From IMG/VR virus record IMGVR_UViG_3300032668_000063, positions 1 to 38,382 of that record: DNA of 38,382 nucleotides; one strand, 5' to 3'. Below are positions 14,102-23,045 of the stretch, piece after piece (position 1 is the stretch's first letter; every line of letters starts with the position of its first letter). The position numbers and the translations under genes are program-made. The notes below the pieces were generated by a model. The model did no database searches. It saw only the letters and a program-made list of their open reading frames with translations, and was not told where the DNA came from. This DNA is from a virus.

Positions 14102-15970
14102 ATGAGTACAAAAAAAATTGTAGGTTTGGATCTTGGTTCGTATAATTCAGCCATTTCCATTTATGAAGGGAACGAAATCAAAATTATTCCTAATGCAGAA
14201 GGTGGTATGACTACTCCTTCTTATGTAGCATTTACCAAAGATGGTATTAAAGTAGGCGAAGCGGCTAAAAGACAAGCAGCTGTTAATCCGGAAAAAACTA
14301 TTTTTAACATTAAGCGTTTAATGGGTAAGACTTACGAACAAGTTAAACACTTAAAAAGACCATACAAAATAGTAGATAACGGAGGAAAAGCCGCAGTTCA
14401 GATAGACGACAGAATCTATACTCCCGAAGAAATTTCCGCAATGATTATTCAAAAAATGAAAAAATCAGCAGAAGATTTCTTAGGACAAGAAGTAAGTAGA
14501 GTAGTAATTACAGTACCTGCTCACTTTAATAGTGATGAAAGAGATTCAACAAGAATCGCTGGTGAAATCGCTGGTCTAACAGTAGAACGTGTAATCGCTG
14601 AACCTACATCTGCTATTCTAAATGTAGATGCACAATCTGAAAAGAAATACATGGTTGTGGATTTTGGTGGTTGTACATTAGATGTATCTGTTGTAGACGT
14701 GGCTGATGGTGTATTTGAAATCAAATCAACTGATGGTGATTTAGATTTAGGTGGGTCTTTAATTGATGAAAAAATTGTTAATTGGTTAGCTGATGAGTTC
14801 CAAAAAGATGAAGCAACTGATTTAAGAAAAGATCCTATGGCATATTCAAGATTATATGAAGCTGCTGAAAAATGTAAAATAGAACTATCAAGTTCTGCTA
14901 TTGCTGATATTAACTTACCTTATATCACAGCAATTGATAGTGTTCCTAAACACTTAGTTAAACAATTAAGTCGTTCTAAATTGGATCAAATGATTGAACC
15001 AATTGTAGAAAGAGTAATTGAAAAAGCAAAAAGTTCATTAAAATCATCTGGATTACAACTTGCAGATATTAATGACATTCTTTTAGTTGGTGGTTCAACT
15101 CGTGTTCCATTAGTTCAAGAAAGATTAGAAGCGGTTTTCAACAAAAAACCAAATAAATCATTAAACCCTGATACTTGTGTATCAACAGGTGCTACTAAAC
15201 AAGGTGGTGTTCTTTCAGGTCAAGTGAATGATATTCTATTATTAGATGTTATTCCATTATCAATTGGTATTGAAACTATGGGTGGTGTATTTACTAAATT
15301 AATTGAAGCAAATACTACAATTCCTACAAGAAAATCAGAAACTTTTAGTACAGCATCTGATTCTCAAACATCAGTAGATATTCATATATTACAAGGTGAA
15401 AGAGCTATGTCAAAAGATAATAAGAGTTTGGGTAGATTTGTGATGGAAGGTGTTGAATTAGCTCCTCGTGGTGTGCCTAAAATATCAGTAAGTATAGATG
15501 TAGATTCTAACGGTATTATTTCAGTAAGTGCTAAAGATGAAAAAACTGGTAAACAAAATTCAATAAGAATTGAAGGTGGTGGTTCTTTATCTAAAGAAGA
15601 TATTGAAAGAATGAAACAAGAAGCTACTGATAATGCTGAAAAGGATAAGAAAGAATTAGAGAATATTAATAAGTTAAATTCAGCTGATTCTTTAATTTTC
15701 CAAACTGAAAAATTCATTAAAGAATCAGAAGATAAATTGACTGATGAAGACAAAACTGAATTAAATGAAAAAATAGCTGAGTTAAAAACTTTACATAAAG
15801 AGAAAAATGTAGATGCTTTAGATAAAGCTACTGAATCATTAAATGAAACTTGGACTAAGATAAGTACAAAATTATATAGCCAAATGAATGAAAATTCAGC
15901 AGATGCTACAACAGAAACTCCAACAGATGATTCTTCTACTGAAGACATACCATTTGAAGAAGTGAAATAA
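14102..15970 (+). CDS. dnaK: DnaK (Hsp70) chaperone, phage-encoded and full length
   Basis: A 622-residue Hsp70 with both the ATPase and substrate-binding domains plus the helical lid. ATPase motifs are [10 protein letters not shown] (phosphate 1), FNIKRLMGK with the catalytic Lys, [10 protein letters not shown] (phosphate 2), AEPTSAIL and [12 protein letters not shown]. The substrate domain has [17 protein letters not shown] and [11 protein letters not shown]. It ends DIPFEEVK, like the cellular EEVK-type tail. Compared with cellular DnaK, phosphate 1 has LGSYNS where GTTNS is usual, and phosphate 2 has GGCTLD where GGGTFD is usual. The key Asp, Thr, Lys and Glu residues appear kept. No dnaJ or grpE lies nearby, so it would rely on host or distant co-chaperones. 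A likely role is folding of large virion proteins. Confidence 0.95.
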   Translation: MSTKKIVGLDLGSYNSAISIYEGNEIKIIPNAEGGMTTPSYVAFTKDGIKVGEAAKRQAAVNPEKTIFNIKRLMGKTYEQVKHLKRPYKIVDNGGKAAVQIDDRIYTPEEISAMIIQKMKKSAEDFLGQEVSRVVITVPAHFNSDERDSTRIAGEIAGLTVERVIAEPTSAILNVDAQSEKKYMVVDFGGCTLDVSVVDVADGVFEIKSTDGDLDLGGSLIDEKIVNWLADEFQKDEATDLRKDPMAYSRLYEAAEKCKIELSSSAIADINLPYITAIDSVPKHLVKQLSRSKLDQMIEPIVERVIEKAKSSLKSSGLQLADINDILLVGGSTRVPLVQERLEAVFNKKPNKSLNPDTCVSTGATKQGGVLSGQVNDILLLDVIPLSIGIETMGGVFTKLIEANTTIPTRKSETFSTASDSQTSVDIHILQGERAMSKDNKSLGRFVMEGVELAPRGVPKISVSIDVDSNGIISVSAKDEKTGKQNSIRIEGGGSLSKEDIERMKQEATDNAEKDKKELENINKLNSADSLIFQTEKFIKESEDKLTDEDKTELNEKIAELKTLHKEKNVDALDKATESLNETWTKISTKLYSQMNENSADATTETPTDDSSTEDIPFEEVK

Positions 15971-15985
15971 GAATACTTAAAAATT

Positions 15986-16018
15986 AAAAACCCCCACATT
16001 TTTTGTGGGGGTTTTTTT
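15986..16018 (+). terminator. Rho-independent terminator after dnaK
   Basis: The stem CCCCCACA (15991-15998) pairs with TGTGGGGG (16004-16011) around a T5 loop. It is flanked by A5 and followed by T7. It is by far the most GC-rich element near here and a textbook terminator. Confidence 0.93.
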
Positions 16019-16030
16019 ATATATAGGTAT

Positions 16031-16867
16031 ATGAAACATATACTTAAATATAAATTATTTGAAGATCTCTATACTGAATTTTTAACAGAAGAAGAAGTGA
16101 AAAATTTTTTTAGTAATCATTTAAATAGTGATAGATTAGAAAATTTTATGAATGAATATAATTATCCATTTTTTCCAATTATCCCTAATATAGGATATAA
16201 TCATGATATTGATAAATGTGAATATATATTAACTTATAAATTTATTAAAAACAATACAGAAACTATAATTAATTATACAATAGATTATAAACTTAGTGCA
16301 AGTATAATTTATACAATGTCTATACAAGTAAATCATACTAATGATTACGATATATATAGATTAATTGATAAAGATACAAAGGGAGTTTTATATAAAACTA
16401 CTAATATATTTTCACCAAATATAGGAAAAGATAAATTACTAAATCAAATGGAGTTTGAAAAAACGAGACTTAAATTTTTTAGACCTCAATTAAGAAATAC
16501 TGATGAAGGTAGTATAGATTTTATAAATATTAAAACATTTTTAATTGATTTAAAACTAATAAAAATATTAGAAAAATATAAATCTAATTTATCTCCATTA
16601 GATACAAAAATAAATATTAATGATAGAGAATATTACAATTTGATAAACAATATAGATTTAACAAATTTTCGAATCCAAAAAAGAAATAATGATTTGATAT
16701 ATTTTGATTATTGTGATGTTTATGATTTTTTAAGTAAAATGAGTTCTTCAAATGAAACTCATACAGAATTACATAAACAATTTATGATTCATGAGCAATA
16801 TTTATATAAAATAGTTAAATTATATAAATTAATTAAAAAAGAAGTAGAAGATGAATTTAATAACTAA
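16031..16867 (+). CDS. Tandem paralogue 1: leader-bearing, HEQY-ending protein
   Basis: A 278-residue protein and the first of four tandem relatives. The N-terminus MKHILKYKLFEDLYTEFLTE matches the leader pattern; the C-terminus has IHEQYLYKIVKLYKLIKKEV. The middle is Tyr/Asn/Ile-rich with a beta-like core containing YPFFPIIP, a motif echoed by YPFYPL in copy 2. I recognise no enzyme motif. The shared leader suggests prohead targeting, and tandem families of internal head proteins are known in T4-like phages. It begins 13 bases after the dnaK terminator and overlaps copy 2 by 17 bases. Confidence 0.7.
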   Translation: MKHILKYKLFEDLYTEFLTEEEVKNFFSNHLNSDRLENFMNEYNYPFFPIIPNIGYNHDIDKCEYILTYKFIKNNTETIINYTIDYKLSASIIYTMSIQVNHTNDYDIYRLIDKDTKGVLYKTTNIFSPNIGKDKLLNQMEFEKTRLKFFRPQLRNTDEGSIDFINIKTFLIDLKLIKILEKYKSNLSPLDTKININDREYYNLINNIDLTNFRIQKRNNDLIYFDYCDVYDFLSKMSSSNETHTELHKQFMIHEQYLYKIVKLYKLIKKEVEDEFNN

Positions 16868-17684
16868 ATATAAATTATTTGAAAATCAAAATACAATGAT
16901 TCTTACGGAAGATATTATTAAATCTATTTTGGAGAAAGAACTTTTTACTCCAGAAGTTATTGAATATTTTGATTATAATTATTATCCTTTTTATCCATTA
17001 TCTTCTAAATATGATTATTCTTATGATAAAAAAGATGATAAACATTTATTACATTATGAATTTGAAAATACTAATTTAGGTGTAATAACCACTATAAATT
17101 TTAATATTCGTGATTTTTCTAGTAAAATGCCTTATTTTAAAGTTTATTTATATATAAATGTGGAGTTTAAAGAAGATAAAAATCTATTAAAAACTTCATC
17201 CGTAATATATCATTCTAATAGCATATATAATGCTTATGGAGGAGATGATATATTTAAGTCAACAAAAATAGGTAAAATTTATAAAGATAAACAAGATAAA
17301 ACTCTTATTACTCAAATAAAACAAAGTTTAAAGGAAAAAATTAAAGAAAATGTTTTTAAATATGGTCCAGAACATCTTAGTATTAAAGAAATAGTTATTT
17401 GTAATGAGTTTATCAAAAAAATTGAAGAATTTTCAAAAACTATGTATATACAAGATGTAACTGAATTAAATTATTATCCTAATAAAAAAGATTATAAATT
17501 AATTGGATGGGATGATAATGTTTTAAAAACTTCTAATCCTTGGTCTTATGCTTATGGAAATAATATAAAATTATACTTTTCAAAATTTAATAGAACTTTT
17601 ATAGTTCATGAACAATATATTTATAAGTTGAAAAAAATCTATGATAGGATAAAAAAAGAAGTTGATAATGAATTTAATAACTAA
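16851..17684 (+). CDS. Tandem paralogue 2: leader-bearing, HEQY-ending protein
   Basis: A 277-residue protein starting MNLITKYKLFENQNTMILTE and ending with VHEQYIYKLKKIYDRIKKEV then DNEFNN, so it is closest to copy 1. The N-terminal YYPFYPL motif also matches copy 1. Its start lies inside the end of copy 1, and the same 34-base junction sequence (ATGAATTTAATAAC...) is found again where copy 2 meets copy 3. This shows how recently the array expanded or was homogenised. The function is unknown. Confidence 0.7.
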   Translation: MNLITKYKLFENQNTMILTEDIIKSILEKELFTPEVIEYFDYNYYPFYPLSSKYDYSYDKKDDKHLLHYEFENTNLGVITTINFNIRDFSSKMPYFKVYLYINVEFKEDKNLLKTSSVIYHSNSIYNAYGGDDIFKSTKIGKIYKDKQDKTLITQIKQSLKEKIKENVFKYGPEHLSIKEIVICNEFIKKIEEFSKTMYIQDVTELNYYPNKKDYKLIGWDDNVLKTSNPWSYAYGNNIKLYFSKFNRTFIVHEQYIYKLKKIYDRIKKEVDNEFNN

Positions 17685-18396
17685 ATATAAATTATTTGAA
17701 AGTAGAGAAGTAAATAAAGAGAGCATTGAAGAATTAGCAAAAATATATCTACTTAATAAAGATTTTTATGATTATTTTAAGTCAAATGGAGTTGAATTAA
17801 ATTTTACTACAGATATAGCACTTAAAACTCCTACTAATGAATTTTGGTTAAAAATTACTTATCAAGGAGATAAAGATTCAAGATTAACAATAAATATGTC
17901 TAAATTTAATGCGATGAATTTATTTGAAAATCTCTTAAATTTTAATATATTATATAATGGATATACATTATATCAAAGTTTTATTCAAGTAGAATTTACT
18001 AAAAATAATTTTGATATTTATGATAATATAAAAGATTTCTTTATTAATTCACATAGAGAAATTTTATCAACCCCTTTTATAGGAACAAAAAAGGATGTTG
18101 ATAATTTAGAACAATTAATGATGTTACTTTATGATACTAAAAAATATCCTGTTTATTTAAGTAAAGATGGGGTACAAAAAGTTAGAGAAATATCTGATAA
18201 TCCAAATTATACAAATGATCTTCCTGATGAATTAAAATTTTTAAAAAATATAAAATACTTAACTTGTTATTATAGTGATAAAGAGAGTACAATATTTTTA
18301 TATGCTAAGTTTGATCATGGAACTGAATTAATCCAAATACACGAACAATATGCCAATAATGTATATAAAATGTATAAAAAAATAGCTAATAAGTAA
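17668..18396 (+). CDS. Tandem paralogue 3: leader-bearing, HEQY-ending protein
   Basis: A 242-residue protein from ATG 17668. The frame could open six bases earlier at a TTG, but the paralogues fix MNLITKYKLFESRE as the start. It ends IHEQYANNVYKMYKKIANK. The body has diverged from copies 1 and 2 and shares mainly the ends. The stop overlaps the next ATG by one base (TAATG). Confidence 0.7.
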   Translation: MNLITKYKLFESREVNKESIEELAKIYLLNKDFYDYFKSNGVELNFTTDIALKTPTNEFWLKITYQGDKDSRLTINMSKFNAMNLFENLLNFNILYNGYTLYQSFIQVEFTKNNFDIYDNIKDFFINSHREILSTPFIGTKKDVDNLEQLMMLLYDTKKYPVYLSKDGVQKVREISDNPNYTNDLPDELKFLKNIKYLTCYYSDKESTIFLYAKFDHGTELIQIHEQYANNVYKMYKKIANK

Positions 18397-19307
18397 TGAA
18401 ATATATTAAAACATATAATGAAAGTAGAGAGGAATTAACTTCTGAGGAAGGTAAAGAATTTTTAGATATAGTTAGACAGAAATTACCAGAAAAAGTTAAT
18501 AGATATATGTCTTTAATTGTAAATAAAGGTCTAGATGCTTCTAAAAAAGATTTTGAATTAAATGATCCTGATGAAGTTAAAAGAAAAAAGAAAATTGAGG
18601 ATAGAATTTTCTTACAAAAGAAGAAAAAAAATAAACTAACAGATTATGAATTTGATATATTAATAGATAAATATATAAAAACAGAAGATTGGAAAGAATG
18701 GATAAAAAAATGTGGATACCCTGATATTGGTAATTTTCCTATATTTAAGTCAAAAATAAGCCTCAAAAAAGATGAATATGAAATAGAGTATAAAAATAAT
18801 GATCAATTTTTTTCATTTTTAAAATTTAAAATTTTAAAATTCAACGATAAGATTGAAATTAATTGTAATTACTCAGTTAAGTTATATCAATATTCAAATT
18901 ATCAATGTTATTTCTTAACATTTAATTTAGAAAAAGAATATGATAGTATCAATTTAGAAGAATCAATTATTATTTTTTTAGAAAAATTTAAAGAAGAAGT
19001 TTATGAAAAAAATGGTTTAACAAAAATAGATGTAGAAGATATTAAAAATTTCGAAATTAAATTAAAAAATGAATCTTATATAACTTCTATGTCTAGTAGT
19101 GAATTTTTAGATATATTCAAATTAAAATTTAATAATATTTTAACTTTTCAAAAAGAATTTTCATTTTTAATGAAAATCCCACTTAGTAGTGTTTACTATG
19201 ATGGAAATTATATTTATATCCGTATTTTAGAAAACAATGTTTTTAAATTTCATGAACAATATGCCCATAAAGTATATAAAATATATACAAAATTAAAAGC
19301 ATCTTAA
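18396..19307 (+). CDS. Tandem paralogue 4: leader-bearing, HEQY-ending protein
   Basis: A 303-residue protein, the most divergent of the four, starting MKYIKTYNESREELTSEE with a shorter leader. It has an extra charged helical segment (about 45-90: KRKKKIEDR, QKKKKNKLTDYEF) before the shared core. It ends FHEQYAHKVYKIYTKLKAS. It includes KCGYPDIGNFPIF, which aligns with the YPFFPI motif of copy 1. Its stop lies in the palindromic terminator that also ends the convergent gene. Confidence 0.68.
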   Translation: MKYIKTYNESREELTSEEGKEFLDIVRQKLPEKVNRYMSLIVNKGLDASKKDFELNDPDEVKRKKKIEDRIFLQKKKKNKLTDYEFDILIDKYIKTEDWKEWIKKCGYPDIGNFPIFKSKISLKKDEYEIEYKNNDQFFSFLKFKILKFNDKIEINCNYSVKLYQYSNYQCYFLTFNLEKEYDSINLEESIIIFLEKFKEEVYEKNGLTKIDVEDIKNFEIKLKNESYITSMSSSEFLDIFKLKFNNILTFQKEFSFLMKIPLSSVYYDGNYIYIRILENNVFKFHEQYAHKVYKIYTKLKAS

Positions 19308-19328
19308 CTATCTAAGATGCTTTTAATT
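19291..19328. terminator. Bidirectional terminator (16-bp perfect stem)
   Basis: AATTAAAAGCATCTTA, a six-base loop, then its exact reverse complement. It covers the last codons of both convergent genes, which overlap by four bases. T runs follow on each strand. Confidence 0.8.
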
Positions 19329-19699
19329 TTTAAGTCCCTTGCAATATATTTTAAACTCTCTATTTGATAAACGTCTGTTTCATTCATCCTAACTACATCA
19401 AATATAAGAATAGTAATATTACTTTTATTATTAATATGTTTTAAATATGTTTTACTTAAAACTAAACACTTTATATCATCCTCATTAAATAAGACTATTG
19501 TAGTATCTTCATAATTTAATCTATTAAGATCTCTTAGTAAATCCATATTAACTTTAATAGTATCTACTATTATATTTAGTTCATGTTGAAAATATAACAT
19601 ATGATTTTTATCTCCAACATCATGATAACTTATTATTTTATAAGAATAAATTGGATAAATTACACCATTATCTAAAATCAAAATTTTATTATACATCAT
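19304..19699 (-). CDS. Hypothetical protein with shared C-terminal tail
   Basis: A 131-residue protein with beta-like strands (KILILDNGVIYPIYSY, NITILIFDVVRM) and a helical end finishing ARDLKIKSILDS. It starts 11 bases inside the end of the upstream gene and shares its tail, so the two form another tandem tail-bearing pair. Two adjacent ATG codons are possible starts. No known domain is recognised. Confidence 0.62.
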   Translation of the reverse strand: MMYNKILILDNGVIYPIYSYKIISYHDVGDKNHMLYFQHELNIIVDTIKVNMDLLRDLNRLNYEDTTIVLFNEDDIKCLVLSKTYLKHINNKSNITILIFDVVRMNETDVYQIESLKYIARDLKIKSILDS

Positions 19700-20075
19700 T
19701 TAATATTTTATTAATTTGTATATCTCTATACAAGCTTTTTAACTCAGGAATAATTGATAAATTAGTGTCTAAAAAATCTCTATAGTGCATCTTTATATGA
19801 AATAAATCATCATATAAAGATGTTTGTTCTATAGTAAATCTTGTTATATAAATACATTCTACTTTTTCAAGAGAATATAATATTAATTCCGTTCTATATG
19901 AAGGAGTATTATCATACCAATGTATTAAATCACCACCATCTTTATAATTAAGAGTTAATTCCAATAAATTAGAATATCTTTTGAGTTCAATATCTTTTTC
20001 AAAAATATCGAACTCAACGATAGGTATATCTAAAATAATTCGTTCAGAGCTTCTAATAATAATTCTATTAATCAT
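19689..20075 (-). CDS. Hypothetical protein with shared C-terminal tail
   Basis: A 128-residue, beta-rich protein starting MINRIIIRSSERIILDIPIV and ending YRDIQINKILNDV. The start overlaps the upstream 456-residue gene by 8 bases. The function is unknown. Confidence 0.62.
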   Translation of the reverse strand: MINRIIIRSSERIILDIPIVEFDIFEKDIELKRYSNLLELTLNYKDGGDLIHWYDNTPSYRTELILYSLEKVECIYITRFTIEQTSLYDDLFHIKMHYRDFLDTNLSIIPELKSLYRDIQINKILNDV

Positions 20076-21438
20076 ATCTTGTTATTATCGCTAATTTAAT
20101 AGCAGGGTCTAATGTTGGTTTAAGTTCAATGAATTTTTCATTAGTAATTTCTTCAATAAATTGAGCACTCTTAAGATTAATTTTACATACCCAATCAACT
20201 CTTCTAACTTCATATTTAGAATTGATTATATAAGCTTTTTCAGCATTTTCTTTGAAAATATATTCACCATAATATTCACTATATACACAATCATTATTAT
20301 GAACATATTTACTTATATAAGGGTCAAATCTAATATCATCATGATCATCAGGATATATACCTCTATATCTTTCTGAACCTACAGAAACTTCTATAGTATC
20401 ATCTCTATATAACCAATCTTGTAATCTATCACTCCATATAGCATCACTTTCTGCTATTGTAGTTTGATAATAATCAGAATGTTTCCTTAATTGCCATTTT
20501 GTATATGAACCATTAGTACTTTCTAATTTATAATAACCCCTCTCATCAGGAGCATAATTTTGAATTATACCTGTTGTAGGATTATAAAACTTAAATGTAT
20601 CAACATACGGGTATGAATCATATTCATTTATTTCTAATTGAAAACCGACTTTTGCGTCATATCTTTTTTCATTTACTACAAATGAAAATTCATCAGAATA
20701 ACTATTCTTATATTTTCTAGCCCAACCATTTTCTTTAGCATACTCATGAAATTTTAGAATATCACTTGGTTTATTGGTATAAACCCTATCCATCATATAT
20801 TCAAAACTAAATTCATCACCTGCATAGTCAATATGCCATATAAGGGCACGACCAACTAATAAATTATCTCTTTTTAAGATAAGCATCTGACATTTAGGGT
20901 TTTTAACATAAATATTAAAGAAAGGTTGACATACCTCTTTTTTCATACACGAGTTTCCTAAATCTCCACAATTACTATAATATTTATAGTCGTTATACCA
21001 ATAACGAATATCTTCACCACTAATTAACTGAAACTCATCATTAATATTTTGTTTAGATTTTACTAAATTAACAAAATCTTCTACTTCTTTAGTAGTGTAT
21101 TTATCAGGGAATAGTTGATTGATAAATCTTCCAATTTTTAATTGGTTTCTTGATTTTGTCCATATTCCATAAGTTGAATCTGAATTACTCATATCGTGAT
21201 ACCAAAAATTTTCTAAAGAATCCCAATCATTTAAGTCTCGTCTTCTTTGATCTTTTAATATTTTTTCAACTTTATCTGCGGGAGAAAATGACAAATATCC
21301 TTCTGTATCTAACTCAATACAGGTCATATTAATATCAATTAAAGAATTTTCTTTATTAAGAATTTCTTGAGAAATTTTATTTTCTGTCAACTTTTGAAAG
21401 AAAGTTCTTAAAATAGGTGAATAGAATAGTTTATACAT
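20068..21438 (-). CDS. Large conserved-looking phage protein, unknown function
   Basis: A 456-residue protein. A helical N-terminal region (1-130) leads to a core around 150-260 with a cysteine cluster (NCGDLGNSCMKKEVC) followed by MLILKRDNLLVGRALIWHID and YMMDRVYT. The C-terminal third (about 300-430) has repeated Tyr/Asp-rich turns (WSDRLQDWLYRDD; VYSEYYGEYIF). The 'GRALIW ... MDR-x-Y' combination looks like a recurrent unassigned phage protein, but I cannot name the family. It heads a three-gene leftward operon with two tail-bearing small proteins. Confidence 0.65.
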   Translation of the reverse strand: MYKLFYSPILRTFFQKLTENKISQEILNKENSLIDINMTCIELDTEGYLSFSPADKVEKILKDQRRRDLNDWDSLENFWYHDMSNSDSTYGIWTKSRNQLKIGRFINQLFPDKYTTKEVEDFVNLVKSKQNINDEFQLISGEDIRYWYNDYKYYSNCGDLGNSCMKKEVCQPFFNIYVKNPKCQMLILKRDNLLVGRALIWHIDYAGDEFSFEYMMDRVYTNKPSDILKFHEYAKENGWARKYKNSYSDEFSFVVNEKRYDAKVGFQLEINEYDSYPYVDTFKFYNPTTGIIQNYAPDERGYYKLESTNGSYTKWQLRKHSDYYQTTIAESDAIWSDRLQDWLYRDDTIEVSVGSERYRGIYPDDHDDIRFDPYISKYVHNNDCVYSEYYGEYIFKENAEKAYIINSKYEVRRVDWVCKINLKSAQFIEEITNEKFIELKPTLDPAIKLAIITRYD

Positions 21439-21497
21439 ATTTTTTTTATTTATGTAAATATAAGAATAATTATTCTAAAAAAAAATTTTTTTCAACG

Positions 21498-21845
21498 ATG
21501 AAAAAATCAAATATATACTTACTAACAGCTATTATTGATGATATAAAAATATATAAAATTGGAATAACAAAAAATGATATTTCTGTAAGATTACGTGCAT
21601 TACAAACAGGAAATCCATATAAAATAAGTATAGTTAATAGTTTTCAATCAAAATGGGCTTCTAAAGTTGAAAATTCTTTACATTCATATTTTAAAAAAAA
21701 TAATGTATTAAATGAATGGTTTATTCTTAGTGATGAAGAAGTTGGTTTATTTACTGAGTTATGTCAAAAAACAGAAAATAATTTACAACTTTTAGAAGAT
21801 AATAATCTATTTATACAAGGAAACGGAGGGATAAAAAATATATAA
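21498..21845 (+). CDS. GIY-YIG/T5orf172-like (MUG113) domain protein
   Basis: The ATG at 21498 gives 115 residues starting MKKSNIYLLTAIIDDIKIYK. Upstream in-frame codons overlap the divergent promoter and look non-coding. YLLTA...IYKIGITKNDISVRLRALQTGNP is the start of the T5orf172/MUG113 branch of the GIY-YIG superfamily. The conserved Glu follows in VENSLHSYFKKN and NEWF ends the core. Such single-domain proteins are common in phages. Nuclease activity is not established for all of them. Confidence 0.82.
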   Translation: MKKSNIYLLTAIIDDIKIYKIGITKNDISVRLRALQTGNPYKISIVNSFQSKWASKVENSLHSYFKKNNVLNEWFILSDEEVGLFTELCQKTENNLQLLEDNNLFIQGNGGIKNI

Positions 21846-21849
21846 GAGT

Positions 21850-22098
21850 ATGAAAGAAATGGCAATTAGAGATTATATCTCAAAAGTAAATTGGAAAGCC
21901 AATTGGAATTATAAAGTTATCGAAGAAGATATGAGACGTTTTTTAGGAGAAAGACCAAGTCTTGAGCCTGAATATAGAAAAGATGTGATTATCAATGAAG
22001 TAACTGGCGAAGCAAAAGAAATCTCTAAATTAGAGAAAATTAGTGTGATTTTTACTGATTTGGATAATAGAATTAAAAAATTAACATTTTTAATATGA
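21850..22098 (+). CDS. Small hypothetical protein
   Basis: An 82-residue protein starting MKEMAIRDYISKVNWKANWN, with a second possible start four codons in. It contains a Trp-rich N-terminal helix and a strand-like end (KISVIFTDLDNRIKKLTF). It follows the GIY-YIG-like gene by four bases and overlaps the next gene by four. No family is recognised. Confidence 0.55.
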   Translation: MKEMAIRDYISKVNWKANWNYKVIEEDMRRFLGERPSLEPEYRKDVIINEVTGEAKEISKLEKISVIFTDLDNRIKKLTFLI

Positions 22099-22331
22099 TA
22101 AAATTAGAAGATTATATATTCAATATTGAAAAATTATTTTCTATGCAAAATGATATAGACAAAAAATTTATTCAAGGATTATATCATGAATTATTAGGAG
22201 AATTTCGTTCTATTCCACATAATAATCCTATTAATTATACTTTTATTTTTAATACATTATATTATGGTGGATTTTTAATTAACAAAACTCAGTTTGATAG
22301 AGAAAAAGTATTTGAAGCTTTAGATGTGTAA
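22095..22331 (+). CDS. Small hypothetical protein
   Basis: A 78-residue helical protein starting MIKLEDYIFNIEKLFSMQND and ending FDREKVFEALDV. The end weakly resembles the shared C-terminal tail (RE, then hydrophobic, then L-D-V) but lacks the IL core. It overlaps both neighbours (4 and 8 bases), so translation is probably coupled. Confidence 0.55.
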   Translation: MIKLEDYIFNIEKLFSMQNDIDKKFIQGLYHELLGEFRSIPHNNPINYTFIFNTLYYGGFLINKTQFDREKVFEALDV

Positions 22332-22602
22332 ATTTGAACCTATAATTTTATTTTATAAAGGAAGATATGAAAAAGGAATCATAGTAAATATTTCAATTAA
22401 ATTTGAAGATATTTACTATGATTCCTTATACTATTATGATAACGAATATATGTTATTAACAGTTCCTGATGATTTAGAAATAAAATTAGGTTATTCTATT
22501 AATGAAGATGATGATTATCTACAACTAATGTTAGAACTAAAGTCTTTAGTTGATCCATTTGATCAAATTATAGAATCACTTCCTATTCTTGAAGATATAT
22601 AA
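22324..22602 (+). CDS. Small acidic hypothetical protein containing a 19-bp palindrome
   Basis: A 92-residue acidic, Tyr-rich protein (ISIKFEDIYYDSLYYYD). It ends ESLPILEDI, which keeps only the last part of the tail pattern. The coding sequence contains a perfect 19-bp inverted repeat at 22373-22427. Its 3' end overlaps the convergent deoxyribosyltransferase-like gene by 40 bases, with a 7-bp TTGAAGA/TCTTCAA stem at 22589-22610 as the only terminator candidate. Confidence 0.55.
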   Translation: MCKFEPIILFYKGRYEKGIIVNISIKFEDIYYDSLYYYDNEYMLLTVPDDLEIKLGYSINEDDDYLQLMLELKSLVDPFDQIIESLPILEDI

Positions 22603-23045
22603 TTCTTCAAATCCTCAACTGTTTCAAACATAGGAATATTTTCTCTATAACATTCTATTTCTACATTTCCTCTTCTACTAAAAGTCTTTGGACAAACTAC
22701 TAACATTTTACCACTTGAGGAATATTTACCAAATTCTAATAAACTTATAGGCGATATAGTTAATGGGAGAAAATTCATAATAATTAAATCTGCTTCTTTT
22801 AAGGAATCTAATTCCCAATTAACTTGGTGATTAAAATTAGAATTTTCAAAGGTCATTGCCCATGATGAGTCCCAAGCTTTTCTTCTTGGATTAAATACTT
22901 CAAAATTTAACTCATTAAAATAATTTGCTAAATCTTCTTGCCAATCATACGAATTAGCGTTATCAACTTCAATTGTTCCTGCTAAGAATACACTTTTCTT
23001 ACTTAAGTCTCTTAACTTTACATTTACTGGGGGTAGGTATATCAT
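22563..23045 (-). CDS. Nucleoside 2-deoxyribosyltransferase-like protein
   Basis: A 160-residue protein with a Rossmann-like start, SVFLAGTIEVDNANSYDWQ (about 18-36). FNPRRKAWDSSW, VNWELDSLKEADLIIMNF, SPISLLEFGKY and VVCPKTFSRRGNVEIECYR follow. This is the pattern of the Nuc_deoxyrib_tr2 family, which exchanges or cleaves N-glycosidic bonds of deoxynucleosides. The catalytic Glu is probably in SLLEFGKY. In a phage it may serve nucleotide salvage. The start overlaps the upstream membrane-protein gene by four bases. Confidence 0.8.
   Translation of the reverse strand: MIYLPPVNVKLRDLSKKSVFLAGTIEVDNANSYDWQEDLANYFNELNFEVFNPRRKAWDSSWAMTFENSNFNHQVNWELDSLKEADLIIMNFLPLTISPISLLEFGKYSSSGKMLVVCPKTFSRRGNVEIECYRENIPMFETVEDLKNYISSRIGSDSII

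Noticed and set aside
15382-15999. 205-residue minus-strand frame over the end of dnaK
   Set aside because: It is the antisense of a strongly conserved gene, would have to cross the dnaK terminator, and has shadow-like Ser/Phe-rich composition.
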